A DNA stretch of 64,000 nucleotides. Origin: Flagellimonas pacifica. Lineage in GTDB: Bacteria > Bacteroidota > Bacteroidia > Flavobacteriales > Flavobacteriaceae. Positions within the stretch are counted from its first letter, which is position 1; each line of letters starts with the position of its first letter. The position numbers and the translations under genes are program-made. Below the pieces are notes generated by a model. That model had not been told where the DNA came from and searched no databases. It saw only the letters and a program-made list of their open reading frames with translations. This document shows, one piece after another, positions 47,919 through 55,870 of the stretch. Where the stretch lies: assembly GCF_900215465.1 (NCBI RefSeq), contig NZ_OBEH01000001.1:62001-126000 (forward strand). The letters run 5' to 3'.

Positions 47919-48149
47919 ATGAAGGAGTATTTTCAGACCAACCAAAACAGATACAGGCGGATAGAGCTAAAAGCGTTTGCAGAACGGATGTCAGATTCTT
48001 ACGGTTCACCTGAAGAGTTAGCCATGATTCTAGATTCGGGCGTTGAAATGTTGTTTTATCTAGAGGAGGACATTTTTGATCGTAAAAAGGTACAGCATGT
48101 TGTTTCCGTTTTAAGAGACATTGTAAGTTTGCTCAGGCAACAAGGATAG
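47919..48149 (+). CDS. Small hypothetical protein of the duplicated cassette (copy 1)
   Basis: This 76-residue, mostly helical, charged protein has no recognisable domain. It lies divergent to the XRE gene and differs from its copy at 50697 in only three residues (Ile/Thr, Val/Ile, Ser/Asn), which suggests it is a real gene under selection. Whether the pair is a toxin-antitoxin system or a regulatory pair cannot be decided from sequence. Confidence 0.65.
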   Translation: MKEYFQTNQNRYRRIELKAFAERMSDSYGSPEELAMILDSGVEMLFYLEEDIFDRKKVQHVVSVLRDIVSLLRQQG

Positions 48150-48161
48150 AAAGAATCCTCT

Positions 48162-48215
48162 ACCGCTACCGCTAGCCTACTTCGACAGGCTCAGTACGGG
48201 TGTGACTAGTGGAAT
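48162..48215. repeat. CTAG palindrome with nested REP core
   Basis: CCGCTAG and CTAGTGG arms enclose a CTTCGACAGGCTCAG element, the same core as in the REP between the A2M gene and pbpC. It marks the right border of the duplicated cassette and lies upstream of the RAYT gene. Confidence 0.7.
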
Positions 48216-48245
48216 GGAGCAAGAGTAAACAGTCATAAAAATGAT

Positions 48246-48280
48246 AAAGCCATGACAATACGGTCATGGTTTTTTGTTTT
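48246..48280 (+). terminator. Terminator upstream of the RAYT gene
   Basis: GCCATGAC and GTCATGG arms (48249-48269) are followed by a run of six T, so transcription from the cassette probably ends before the RAYT region. Confidence 0.82.
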
Positions 48281-48292
48281 GGTAAATTTGAA

Positions 48293-48356
48293 TACCACGA
48301 GTTATAAACTCGCGGTAGCAAATATAATGCTACCACAAGGTACAATCTTGCAGCGG
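48293..48356. repeat. Double REP hairpin upstream of the RAYT gene
   Basis: A CGAGTTATAAACTCG hairpin and a CAAGGTACAATCTTG hairpin are joined by complementary GGTAGCA/TGCTACC segments. Related copies are at 49051-49077 (after the RAYT gene) and, partly, at 34036 and 50995-51012. RAYT genes are normally flanked by the REPs they recognise. Confidence 0.75.
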
Positions 48357-48455
48357 TCTTTGTTTTATTATATAAAAACCAACAATGATAAACCTGCAGC
48401 CGTCATAGGTCAATCCAAACCTAAAAACAAAACACGGAACCACTATCTTTTCGGC

Positions 48456-49013
48456 ATGAGCAGAAATTATAAGTTCCATAACCCGGCAGGGGTATATTTT
48501 GTTTCTTTTGCAACCGTATATTGGATAGATGTTTTTATAAGACAAAAATATTTTGAGGTATTGGCAAACAGCATTGATCATTGCAGAAAAGAAAAAGGCA
48601 TGGAATTGTTCGCTTATTGCTTTATGCCCAGCCATGCACACCTCATTTTTCGTTCTACCAACAATGACCCTTCCGGGCTGTTACGGGATTTTAAAAAACA
48701 TACTTCCAAAGCGGTGATAAAGGCCATCAAGCAAAATCCAAGAGAGAGCAGAAAGGAATGGATGCTCAAAATGTTCAAAAAAGCGGGCAAGGAAAAGAAG
48801 AATGTGGAAACCTATCAGTTTTGGCAACATCACAACAAACCTATTGAGCTGTGGAGCCCTTCGGTAATTAAACAAAAAGTGGATTACATCCACAAAAATC
48901 CCATACATAGTGGGTTTGTGACAAACCCAGAAGACTGGAAATATAGCAGTGCCAGAAATTTTGTTGGGGAGAACACTGTTCTGGAGATTGATGAAATAGG
49001 TTTTTTAAGCTAA
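48456..49013 (+). CDS. REP-associated tyrosine transposase (RAYT, Y1/HUH type)
   Basis: This protein of 185 residues belongs to the Y1 single-strand transposases. It shows the HUH-type motif HAH (His60, His62 in SHAHLIF) and the catalytic tyrosine segment VDYIHKNP (Tyr144). I choose the ATG at 48456 (MSRNYKFHNP), the usual start of this family; the frame is open further upstream through the REP hairpins. RAYTs are domesticated enzymes thought to process REP palindromes, which fits the dense palindromes around it. Confidence 0.92.
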   Translation: MSRNYKFHNPAGVYFVSFATVYWIDVFIRQKYFEVLANSIDHCRKEKGMELFAYCFMPSHAHLIFRSTNNDPSGLLRDFKKHTSKAVIKAIKQNPRESRKEWMLKMFKKAGKEKKNVETYQFWQHHNKPIELWSPSVIKQKVDYIHKNPIHSGFVTNPEDWKYSSARNFVGENTVLEIDEIGFLS

Positions 49014-49050
49014 GTTTGGATTGTGATGTATGGTATGTTGATGAAATGAT

Positions 49051-49077
49051 TGCCACAAGATGCAATCTTGCGGCAGC
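49051..49077. repeat. REP hairpin downstream of the RAYT gene
   Basis: TGCC-ACAAGATGCAATCTTG-CGGCA contains CAAGAT/ATCTTG arms and matches the second hairpin upstream of the RAYT gene. Confidence 0.75.
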
Positions 49078-49094
49078 AGAGGGGTGTAGATCTT

Positions 49095-49466
49095 ATGGAG
49101 AGTAAACCAATTATCGTGGCTCCGCATGATGGTACGGCAAAATTATCGTATTTGAATTCATTGGTATTTGGAAATAGCTTTGCTGATTCTCCTGAAATCG
49201 ATGATGTTGTTTGGGGCAAAGTTCTTGCAACTGACAAAGTTTCATCATTGATGTTTAAGACAAAACCAATTCAATCGACCAACAATTTCTTTACCTATAG
49301 TGACCAAAACAGGCTAAATGCGATAGTTCTTAGGTTCACAAGGCCTAACCAATTAAATAAAAAAAAGGTCGGGTATCTTGATGCCTACTTTGCATCCAAA
49401 TTTAATCCAGCCAATTTTAACAGTTCAGATTTAGGAAATCTGCAACATCTTTCTTTCTTTCGCTAG
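49095..49466 (+). CDS. Hypothetical protein or gene remnant
   Basis: This frame of 123 residues has no recognisable domain, signal peptide or membrane span. It starts at an ATG 17 bases after the REP hairpin; a longer start would lie inside that hairpin. It could be a fragment of a larger gene cut by REP-related rearrangement. It is retained because it is followed in the same direction by the gene at 49503. Confidence 0.4.
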   Translation: MESKPIIVAPHDGTAKLSYLNSLVFGNSFADSPEIDDVVWGKVLATDKVSSLMFKTKPIQSTNNFFTYSDQNRLNAIVLRFTRPNQLNKKKVGYLDAYFASKFNPANFNSSDLGNLQHLSFFR

Positions 49467-49502
49467 CAAGCTGAAGTAGTTAATCTAAAGCAAAAAGAAC
49501 CC

Positions 49503-50003
49503 ATGATACGAATTAGAAGACATTCCAAAAATAATTTGATTAAATCTTTAAGTAACAATTTCTTAAAGTACTTTTTTGTAATTGGAGTGTTGAGCAATTG
49601 TGGTGCTACTGATAAGAATCAAGAAAAGGATTCACTGGAAGGAGATTGGTATATTTCTAAAAATACAATTGACCATCAATTTTCATATCAAGAAGCATAT
49701 TTCGATGGAAAAGAAGTCCATTTCTTTGTCCCAGAAGTGTTTGATTTTAGGCAACCTTTAGACTATTATTTTTCAGGAAGAGAACTTTATTTTTTGAAAA
49801 ATCAAAGGTTGGATACAGTTAACTCATTTGAAGTGCGTCTTTATAGCAATAGGTTTAGGTTAATTACTACTGAGGGAGAGATTGAATATTCTAAGATTTT
49901 TGCGAAAAACACGATATCAAAATTATTTTCCAATGGGATATCCAGAGAGAAATTTGAATCTTCATTTATACAAAGAATGAATGAAAGTCAAGGCAATGAC
50001 TAG
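49503..50003 (+). CDS. Hypothetical, possibly lipid-anchored protein
   Basis: The 166-residue product has a basic N-terminus, a hydrophobic stretch (about 21-32) ending in a Cys (SNCGA, an imperfect lipobox) and a beta-rich remainder beginning EGDWYISKNTI. I do not recognise the family. In this patchwork of toxin-tip remnants it might be an orphan immunity or surface protein, but nothing in the sequence proves that. Confidence 0.55.
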   Translation: MIRIRRHSKNNLIKSLSNNFLKYFFVIGVLSNCGATDKNQEKDSLEGDWYISKNTIDHQFSYQEAYFDGKEVHFFVPEVFDFRQPLDYYFSGRELYFLKNQRLDTVNSFEVRLYSNRFRLITTEGEIEYSKIFAKNTISKLFSNGISREKFESSFIQRMNESQGND

Positions 50004-50236
50004 TGGGTTATGGAGAAAACTTATAGTTACCCTTGTTAACACTAGTTTCCAACTAGTGGTCTTGAAAACCAACAACAGCAGTTCATTTTGAGCTGCTGTT
50101 TTTCTTTACAGCCGTTATTCCTTTCAGTGGGGATGTAGAAGCGTTTTTTGCGGTGTGGTTTCATAAGTGGGAAATCATGAAATTGAATTGATTTGTTTAA
50201 TCAAGTCTTTGACCAGAACGTCTTTTGTTTCATTAA
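50004..50236. other. Intergenic region with palindrome and terminator
   Basis: It holds a CACTAGTTTCCAACTAGTGG palindrome (50040-50059) and a CAGCAG/GCTGCTG terminator with a T run (50071-50108). The remaining bases show no gene or site. Confidence 0.7.
50071..50108 (+). terminator. Terminator, near copy of the one at 47276
   Basis: AACAGCAG and CTGCTGTT arms followed by TTTCTTT. It differs from the earlier copy by single bases, so this terminator also belongs to the duplicated material. Confidence 0.82.
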
Positions 50237-50245
50237 TCCCCGCTA

Positions 50246-50266
50246 CCGCTAGTCTATGACTAGTGG
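50246..50266. repeat. CCGCTAG/CTAGTGG palindrome
   Basis: Identical to the palindrome at 47468-47488, at the left border of cassette copy 2. Confidence 0.75.
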
Positions 50267-50289
50267 AATGGAGCAAGAGTACACAGAAA

Positions 50290-50322
50290 TAAAAACCACG
50301 GCATTACCACCGTGGTTTTTTA
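50290..50322. terminator. Terminator downstream of the XRE gene (copy 2)
   Basis: Same AAACCACGG/CCGTGGTTT hairpin as at 47512-47543. Confidence 0.88.
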
Positions 50323-50349
50323 TAGAATAAATTCATCAAATGCCATCGT

Positions 50350-50598
50350 TCATGAAATATCTTCAAAAAATTCACTGAGTGCCACTTCGTGCGCATCCAG
50401 TATTTTGAGCAAGCTGGTAAAGGTAAAGTTGGTGCCTTTTTCCATACGCCAGTATTGCATACGGGAGATACCAAACTCAATGGCAAAGTTCTCATAACTG
50501 GAATATCCCTTATCAATCCTCATTTTTTCCAATTTCTTGGCAATTGTCATAATTCTTGCATCCAAATTCTTTTTTCCGTTACGCTGCTGTTTCGCCAT
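50350..50598 (-). CDS. XRE-type HTH protein of the duplicated cassette (copy 2)
   Basis: The 82-residue protein is identical to that at 47572, although the DNA differs at several positions, including one near 50428 and one near 50564. Unchanged protein with changed DNA suggests both copies are or were under selection. Confidence 0.82.
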   Translation of the reverse strand: MAKQQRNGKKNLDARIMTIAKKLEKMRIDKGYSSYENFAIEFGISRMQYWRMEKGTNFTFTSLLKILDAHEVALSEFFEDIS

Positions 50599-50696
50599 AA
50601 TGTTTCTTTATAAATGACAAAACTGCTTTTTTAACCCTTCATGCGTTACATCATTTAAATTACAACTTATATAAACATATTGTTTACATTTGTTCC

Positions 50697-50927
50697 ATGA
50701 AGGAGTATTTTCAGACCAACCAAAACAGATACAGGCGGATAGAGCTAAAAGCGTTTGCAGAACGCATGTCAGATTCTTACGGTTCACCTGAAGAGTTAGC
50801 CATGATTCTAGATTCGGGCGTTGAAATGTTGTTTTACCTGGAGGAGGACACTTTTGATCGTAAGAAGGTACAGCATGTTGTTTCCGTTTTAAGAGACATT
50901 ATAAATTTGCTCAGGCAACAAGGATAG
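50697..50927 (+). CDS. Small hypothetical protein of the duplicated cassette (copy 2)
   Basis: This 76-residue protein differs from its copy at 47919 in three residues. It is again divergent from the XRE gene and followed by a REP-containing palindrome. Confidence 0.65.
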   Translation: MKEYFQTNQNRYRRIELKAFAERMSDSYGSPEELAMILDSGVEMLFYLEEDTFDRKKVQHVVSVLRDIINLLRQQG

Positions 50928-51068
50928 AAAGAAACCGCTACCGCTAATCTACTTCGACGGGCTCAGTACAGGTGTGACCAGTGGCGTGAAAGAGCACAAT
51001 CTTACGGCAACCTCCGGATTAGAAAAAAAAAGATGCTCTAAAAGCCATTTTTAAAACTATAGATCTCT

Positions 51069-51251
51069 TTATTGCCCCAACTTCTTTGCCTCAAATTGAA
51101 GCAGCTCATTGTTTGCAAAGATTACAGTTGCCTCAATGGGGTTACAGCATACCTCACAATCCTCCACATAAGTCTGTTTGGAAATAGAACTGTCCAAAAG
51201 AAAGGAAATTTCTTCCCAACAATACGGGCATTGAAAAAAATGTTCGTACAT
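51069..51251 (-). CDS. CPXCG-motif cysteine-rich small protein
   Basis: This 60-residue protein has two CxxC pairs, CPYC (Cys8, Cys11) and CEVCC (Cys32, Cys35), typical of the CPXCG zinc-ribbon family of unknown function. The start lies just downstream of the TolC gene's stop on the same strand, so it may be the last gene of the efflux operon. Confidence 0.85.
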   Translation of the reverse strand: MYEHFFQCPYCWEEISFLLDSSISKQTYVEDCEVCCNPIEATVIFANNELLQFEAKKLGQ

Positions 51252-51257
51252 ATTCCA

Positions 51258-52583
51258 TTAAAAATCAACATTCAATAGTTGACCACTAATTTGAAGCATT
51301 TGCAGTTCGGCCAGCTTGGCGCTGTATTTGGCCTGGCTTTGGGCCAATTCGGCATTTAACAAGTTCAATTGGGCCTGTCTAAATTCAATGGAGGTCACTT
51401 GCCCTAATTTATAACGTTCATCCGTGCGGTTAAAATTGTTCTGATTGGTCTGTAAATTTTTTTCTTGCACCTCTAAAACATACAGCGCATTGGTATAGCT
51501 ATCCCACGCATTTCTAATGTCGCGTTCCACTTCCAATGCTATCTGTTTTTTTAATAGCTCTTGGTTTTCATAGCCAATTTTGGTGTTTTTTACCCCAGTA
51601 ATTCCTCTACCTCCATCAAAAAGGCTCCATGATAGGTTAACAGATCCTGTTATGCCGGTTGATGTGTTCTGAATTAAAAAAGCCAGAGGACTGTTGTTGT
51701 TAGATTCGTTCCACCCATAAGTGCCAGTTAGACCAATTATTGGTAAAAACACGCTTTTTGCAGCTTTTACATTGTATCGGGAGATGTTGATGTCCTTTTC
51801 AACCAGCTGTAATCTAATGTTATTGGATTTTGCATCATTGTGCATATTCTCCATTTGAAGTCCTGGAACAAAATTGACCGTAGTGTCCGCAACAAACTGT
51901 GAAGACAAATCTTGATTCAGGATAAGGTTTAAATCTCGCATGGTGTTGCGTAACTGTTGTCTGGAGTTTAATAGGTTGATACTATCGGTATTGATATCAA
52001 CCTCAGCATTCAACACATCCAATCCGGTATTTTGACCGTATTCAAATTGATAATTCGCTCTTTTTAGTCTATCCTTTGAAATTTCAAGTGCTTGTTCCAA
52101 GTTTTTGGTATTCTCCGTTAATCGGGCAACCTCATAATACACCGTGAATAACTGTAAAATGGTATTCTCTATAGTCTGGCGCACCTCCAGCTCTGATTGT
52201 TGGGAACGTTCTTGAAAACTTTTGTAACTATAATGCCTGTTCAAACCATCAAAAAGGGTGTAATTCACATTCACGGCAGCATTGTAACGCCTTGTCTCTG
52301 CTCCATCAGCTGTTCTTGTTTCGCCACTGGCCAATTGTCCTTCCGTATTTTGTTGATCTATACTCCCTCCTGCATTAGCGGTAATAGTTGGCAAATACCC
52401 AGAATTTAAAATATTGGCATTGTTTTCGTCTATTTTCTTGGTGTTTTTGGCCACTTTAATGCCCAAATTGTTTTCCAAGGCCAAAGTTATGGCTTCATCT
52501 TTGGCAAGCATTTTCTCCTGACCTTGCCCAGTGTTTATAAAAGCCAATAAAAAAAAGGGTAGTGTATACAGTATACTTTTCAT
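51258..52583 (-). CDS. TolC family outer-membrane efflux protein
   Basis: This 441-residue protein has a signal peptide (ending NTGQG) and two internally similar halves of long helices and beta strands, the TolC/OMF fold forming the outer-membrane exit duct. The segments LKRANYQFEYGQNTGLDVLNAE (split: LKRANYQFEYGQ, NTGLDVLNAE) and DERYKLGQVTSIEFRQAQ are typical. Its ATG overlaps the stop of the RND gene by four bases, so the three efflux genes form one operon. Confidence 0.93.
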   Translation of the reverse strand: MKSILYTLPFFLLAFINTGQGQEKMLAKDEAITLALENNLGIKVAKNTKKIDENNANILNSGYLPTITANAGGSIDQQNTEGQLASGETRTADGAETRRYNAAVNVNYTLFDGLNRHYSYKSFQERSQQSELEVRQTIENTILQLFTVYYEVARLTENTKNLEQALEISKDRLKRANYQFEYGQNTGLDVLNAEVDINTDSINLLNSRQQLRNTMRDLNLILNQDLSSQFVADTTVNFVPGLQMENMHNDAKSNNIRLQLVEKDINISRYNVKAAKSVFLPIIGLTGTYGWNESNNNSPLAFLIQNTSTGITGSVNLSWSLFDGGRGITGVKNTKIGYENQELLKKQIALEVERDIRNAWDSYTNALYVLEVQEKNLQTNQNNFNRTDERYKLGQVTSIEFRQAQLNLLNAELAQSQAKYSAKLAELQMLQISGQLLNVDF

Positions 52584-55500
52584 TCTGTTGTTCCTTCTAA
52601 AACTTTTGAAGTATCATCTTTGGGTTCTAAGGGCGTTGCGCTTCCATTAAGTTGATACGCACCTTCTTCCATCATATGCTGTTCTTCGTTTTGCTCCTTT
52701 ATAGCTCGTTCCACTTCTTCTTTGGTGGTTTTTTCTCCGGTCCATAATGTTTTGGCCCATACTTTTACATTGTTTCCAAACGAAAGAAACAACGGCAGCA
52801 TCAACAGTGTAAGAACAGTAGCAAACCCAATTCCATAGGCAATGGAAATAGCCATTGGTTTTAAAAATTGGGCCTGTCTGCTTTTTTCTAAAAGCAAGGG
52901 AGCCAAACCTGCAATTGTTGTAATCGAGGTTAAGAATATTGCCCTAAAACGAGAACGGCCCGCTTCATACAGTGCATCATTAAAGCTTAGCCCATTCCTG
53001 AGGTTTATATTAAACTTACCAATCAAGACTAATCCATCATTGACCATGATCCCTATTAAGGCAATGATACCCAACATAGAAAGGATGTTGATGGAAAAGC
53101 CATGCAACCAATGTCCCCATGCCACCGCAGTTAAACTAAATGGCACCAACAATATCAAAAGTAATGGTTGACTAAAACTTCGGAAGGTAAAAGCAATGGT
53201 CACATAAATTAAGAACAGTACTGTTAGACCAACAAAGGTCAAGGAATCCAAAAGTTTGTTCGCCTCCCTGTTTTGACCTTCGTAAGATGGGGTTATTGAG
53301 GCGTACTTGGATTGAATTTCGGGCATTACTTCGTCTTTTATCCATGTCATTGCATCAGTCCCACTTGTAGTTTGCGGGTCGGTCAAATCTGAAGATACTT
53401 GAATCTCCCTACGACCATCCAAATGATTTATGGCCACATCCCCGCGCTCAATGGAATACGTGGCAATCTCTTTAAGGGGTATCCGTTCTCCGCTGGGAGC
53501 TACAATTCGCATATCGTCCAAATCTGTGATTGAGGACCTATTTTCACGATCATATCTAACCCAAACCCTAATTTCATCCTGTCCACGTTGAAAACGTTGT
53601 GCCTGAGCACCAAAAAAACCAGCTCTTACCTGATTCATCACACTACGTAAATCAAGACCTAATAAATATGCATTTTCCTTTAACTGCAATCGTATCTCTT
53701 TAATTCCAGCGGGATCATTGTCCGCAACATCCTTTAACAATGCATTGTTCAGCATTGCGGTTTTTAATTCAGTCTTTGCTGCCTTTAATTCATCAATATT
53801 GCTTCCCAACAGGGATACCGAAACAGGATCACCTCCAAAGTTTCCTCCAGAACCATAAATCAAGCTTTCCACTCCAATTACGGGCCCTACCAATTCACGT
53901 AATCTTCCGGTAACCATATCTGCCCTGATCTCATCTGGGCGTTCTTCCCCTGGCAATAAATTAATGACCAAGGTTGCTGCCGATGAGCCCGGGCCCACAT
54001 TTTTCAGCATATTTTCAAACAACACTTTACCCGTACCCTGCAAATATTCATCGGTCAATTCTTGATTGACGATTTTTGCCTTATCCTGAATTACACTGAT
54101 AATGGAATCGGTAACCTTTTCATTGGTGCCATTTGGCATTAAAAGCTCCACAGCAATTCTATCACTGGCTATTCTAGGAAAAAATGAAGTTCTTATGATA
54201 CCTCCTCCAATAGACCCAAAAGTCAATACCAAAGCCATGAAGAAGAGTGCAAAGGTCAGCAGTTTATAGTCCAGTGCAAAGCGTAATGCCGGACTGTACC
54301 ATTTGTCACGCATCCAGGCCATGGCCTGATCTCCCATTTTATTAATGACCCTTAGTTTGGCAAAAGCCTGTCCTATGCTAGATTTTGGTCCTTTTTTTTG
54401 TGGTTGCAATGCCTTTGAATGTGCTAAGTGAGCAGGTAAAATAATCAGTGCCTCTACCAACGAAACAATCAAAGTCAACATTACAATTATGGACACTTCC
54501 CCAAAGAAATCCCCTATCCTACCATCTAAGAACAAGAAAATGGAAAATGCCAATATTGTAGTAATAATTGCCGAAAGAATTGGAGGCATAACCTCCATTG
54601 TCCCATCTATGGCAGCACGTATTGGGGTTTTCCCTTTTTCATAGTGTTGATAAATGTTTTCGGCAATCACAATTCCGTCATCCACCAAAATCCCTATTAC
54701 AATGATCATCCCAAACAAGGATAGTACATTGATGGTGACATTGAACATGGGTGCAAAAACAAACATTCCCAAAAATGCAATGGGCAATCCAAAAGCTACC
54801 CAAAATGCCAATCTGGTATTTAGGAAGAGGGAGAGAAAAATGAGCACTAAAATCATCCCCACCACAGCATTCTCTGTGAGCAGGTCAGTACGCTGTGTTA
54901 ATGTTTTGGATAAATCCCTGACCACATCCAATTGTACATTGGTGTACTTTTGGTTGAACTCCTTGATGTATTCTTTGACCTTTTCGGCAGAACCAATCAA
55001 ATCTTCAGTATTGGTACTTGTAACGGTTATATTAACGGACAGCTCCTCATCATAATAGGATGCATTTGGAGTCTCTGAGAAACGATCTCTGATTTTTGCA
55101 ACATCCTTCAACCGGATGGCCTTACCTGTTGCATCTGCCCTGACCACTACATTGGAAAGTTCATCCCCGTAGTATGAACGGTTATTTGCCCTAATCAGAT
55201 ATTCTTCCGAGTCTGTCTTTATGTTTCCACCTGTAACCAATATATTGGCATTGGATACGGCTTGGGCCACCTCATTAAATGAAATGTTATAGGCCAAAAG
55301 ACTGTTCTCATCAACGGCAATTTCAATTTCTTCATCTGGATATCCGGAAATCTCTATCTGTGAGATTCCATCAATTGCTCTCAGGTCGTTTTCTATTTGG
55401 CGACCTATCTGTTTTAAGGTCACTAAAGGGATATTATCACCACTTACGGCAAAACTGATTGTAGGTCTAACCGGCTCCAATTTTGAAACCACTAAAGGTT

Positions 55501-55870
55501 CCATCCCCGTTGGGAAGGTAGGTACCCTATCTACAGCATTTTTAACCTCCAACAGCATAAAATCAATGTCCCTCCCCTTTTCAATCTCCACATTGATGGA
55601 ACCACTGTTCTCCCTTGAGGTTGAAGTGACCCGTTCCACTCCCTGTAAACCTTTTAGGTTATCTTCAATTTTGAGAACAATTCCTTCTTCAACTTCTTGA
55701 GGTGATGCTCCTGGATACGTAATATTGATCAATACATTTTTTGACCCAACCAGTGGAAAAAACGATGATTTTAATGAAAAAGCACCTACAAGTCCAAATA
55801 TTAGGAATGCGATGATAATCACATTCACAGCCACATGGTATTTAATAAAATAGGAGATTACCTTTTTCAC
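52580..55870 (-). CDS. RND efflux transporter (AcrB-like inner-membrane subunit)
   Basis: This 1096-residue transporter uses the proton gradient to export compounds through the adaptor and TolC partners. It has the RND layout of twelve membrane spans and two large periplasmic loops. The paired aspartates of transmembrane helix 4 are present (Asp397-Asp398 in GILVDDGIVIAE). The C-terminal ~70 residues are hydrophilic and acidic. The substrate cannot be told; this clade of Bacteroidota pumps is usually broad in range. Confidence 0.95.
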   Translation of the reverse strand: MKKVISYFIKYHVAVNVIIIAFLIFGLVGAFSLKSSFFPLVGSKNVLINITYPGASPQEVEEGIVLKIEDNLKGLQGVERVTSTSRENSGSINVEIEKGRDIDFMLLEVKNAVDRVPTFPTGMEPLVVSKLEPVRPTISFAVSGDNIPLVTLKQIGRQIENDLRAIDGISQIEISGYPDEEIEIAVDENSLLAYNISFNEVAQAVSNANILVTGGNIKTDSEEYLIRANNRSYYGDELSNVVVRADATGKAIRLKDVAKIRDRFSETPNASYYDEELSVNITVTSTNTEDLIGSAEKVKEYIKEFNQKYTNVQLDVVRDLSKTLTQRTDLLTENAVVGMILVLIFLSLFLNTRLAFWVAFGLPIAFLGMFVFAPMFNVTINVLSLFGMIIVIGILVDDGIVIAENIYQHYEKGKTPIRAAIDGTMEVMPPILSAIITTILAFSIFLFLDGRIGDFFGEVSIIVMLTLIVSLVEALIILPAHLAHSKALQPQKKGPKSSIGQAFAKLRVINKMGDQAMAWMRDKWYSPALRFALDYKLLTFALFFMALVLTFGSIGGGIIRTSFFPRIASDRIAVELLMPNGTNEKVTDSIISVIQDKAKIVNQELTDEYLQGTGKVLFENMLKNVGPGSSAATLVINLLPGEERPDEIRADMVTGRLRELVGPVIGVESLIYGSGGNFGGDPVSVSLLGSNIDELKAAKTELKTAMLNNALLKDVADNDPAGIKEIRLQLKENAYLLGLDLRSVMNQVRAGFFGAQAQRFQRGQDEIRVWVRYDRENRSSITDLDDMRIVAPSGERIPLKEIATYSIERGDVAINHLDGRREIQVSSDLTDPQTTSGTDAMTWIKDEVMPEIQSKYASITPSYEGQNREANKLLDSLTFVGLTVLFLIYVTIAFTFRSFSQPLLLILLVPFSLTAVAWGHWLHGFSINILSMLGIIALIGIMVNDGLVLIGKFNINLRNGLSFNDALYEAGRSRFRAIFLTSITTIAGLAPLLLEKSRQAQFLKPMAISIAYGIGFATVLTLLMLPLFLSFGNNVKVWAKTLWTGEKTTKEEVERAIKEQNEEQHMMEEGAYQLNGSATPLEPKDDTSKVLEGTTE

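Larger units (their letters stand above)
47459..48212. repeat. Duplicated regulator cassette, copy 1
   Basis: About 750 bases holding an XRE gene and a divergent small gene, bounded by CTAG palindromes on both sides, are repeated at 50237-50984 (offset 2778). A few single-base differences and one short indel near the right end separate the copies. Confidence 0.85.
50237..50984. repeat. Duplicated regulator cassette, copy 2
   Basis: Second copy of the cassette at 47459-48212. The right border palindrome is degenerate here (CCGCTAAT and CCAGTGG) but retains the nested CTTCGACGGGCTCAG core. Confidence 0.85.

Noticed and set aside
48252-48455. Longer N-terminus of the RAYT protein
   Set aside because: It would translate the two REP hairpins and a terminator's tail; the family starts at the ATG at 48456.
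47203-50984. CRISPR array or integron attC array
   Set aside because: The palindromes are irregularly spaced, separated by genes of different sizes, and there are no uniform spacers, cas genes or integron integrase.
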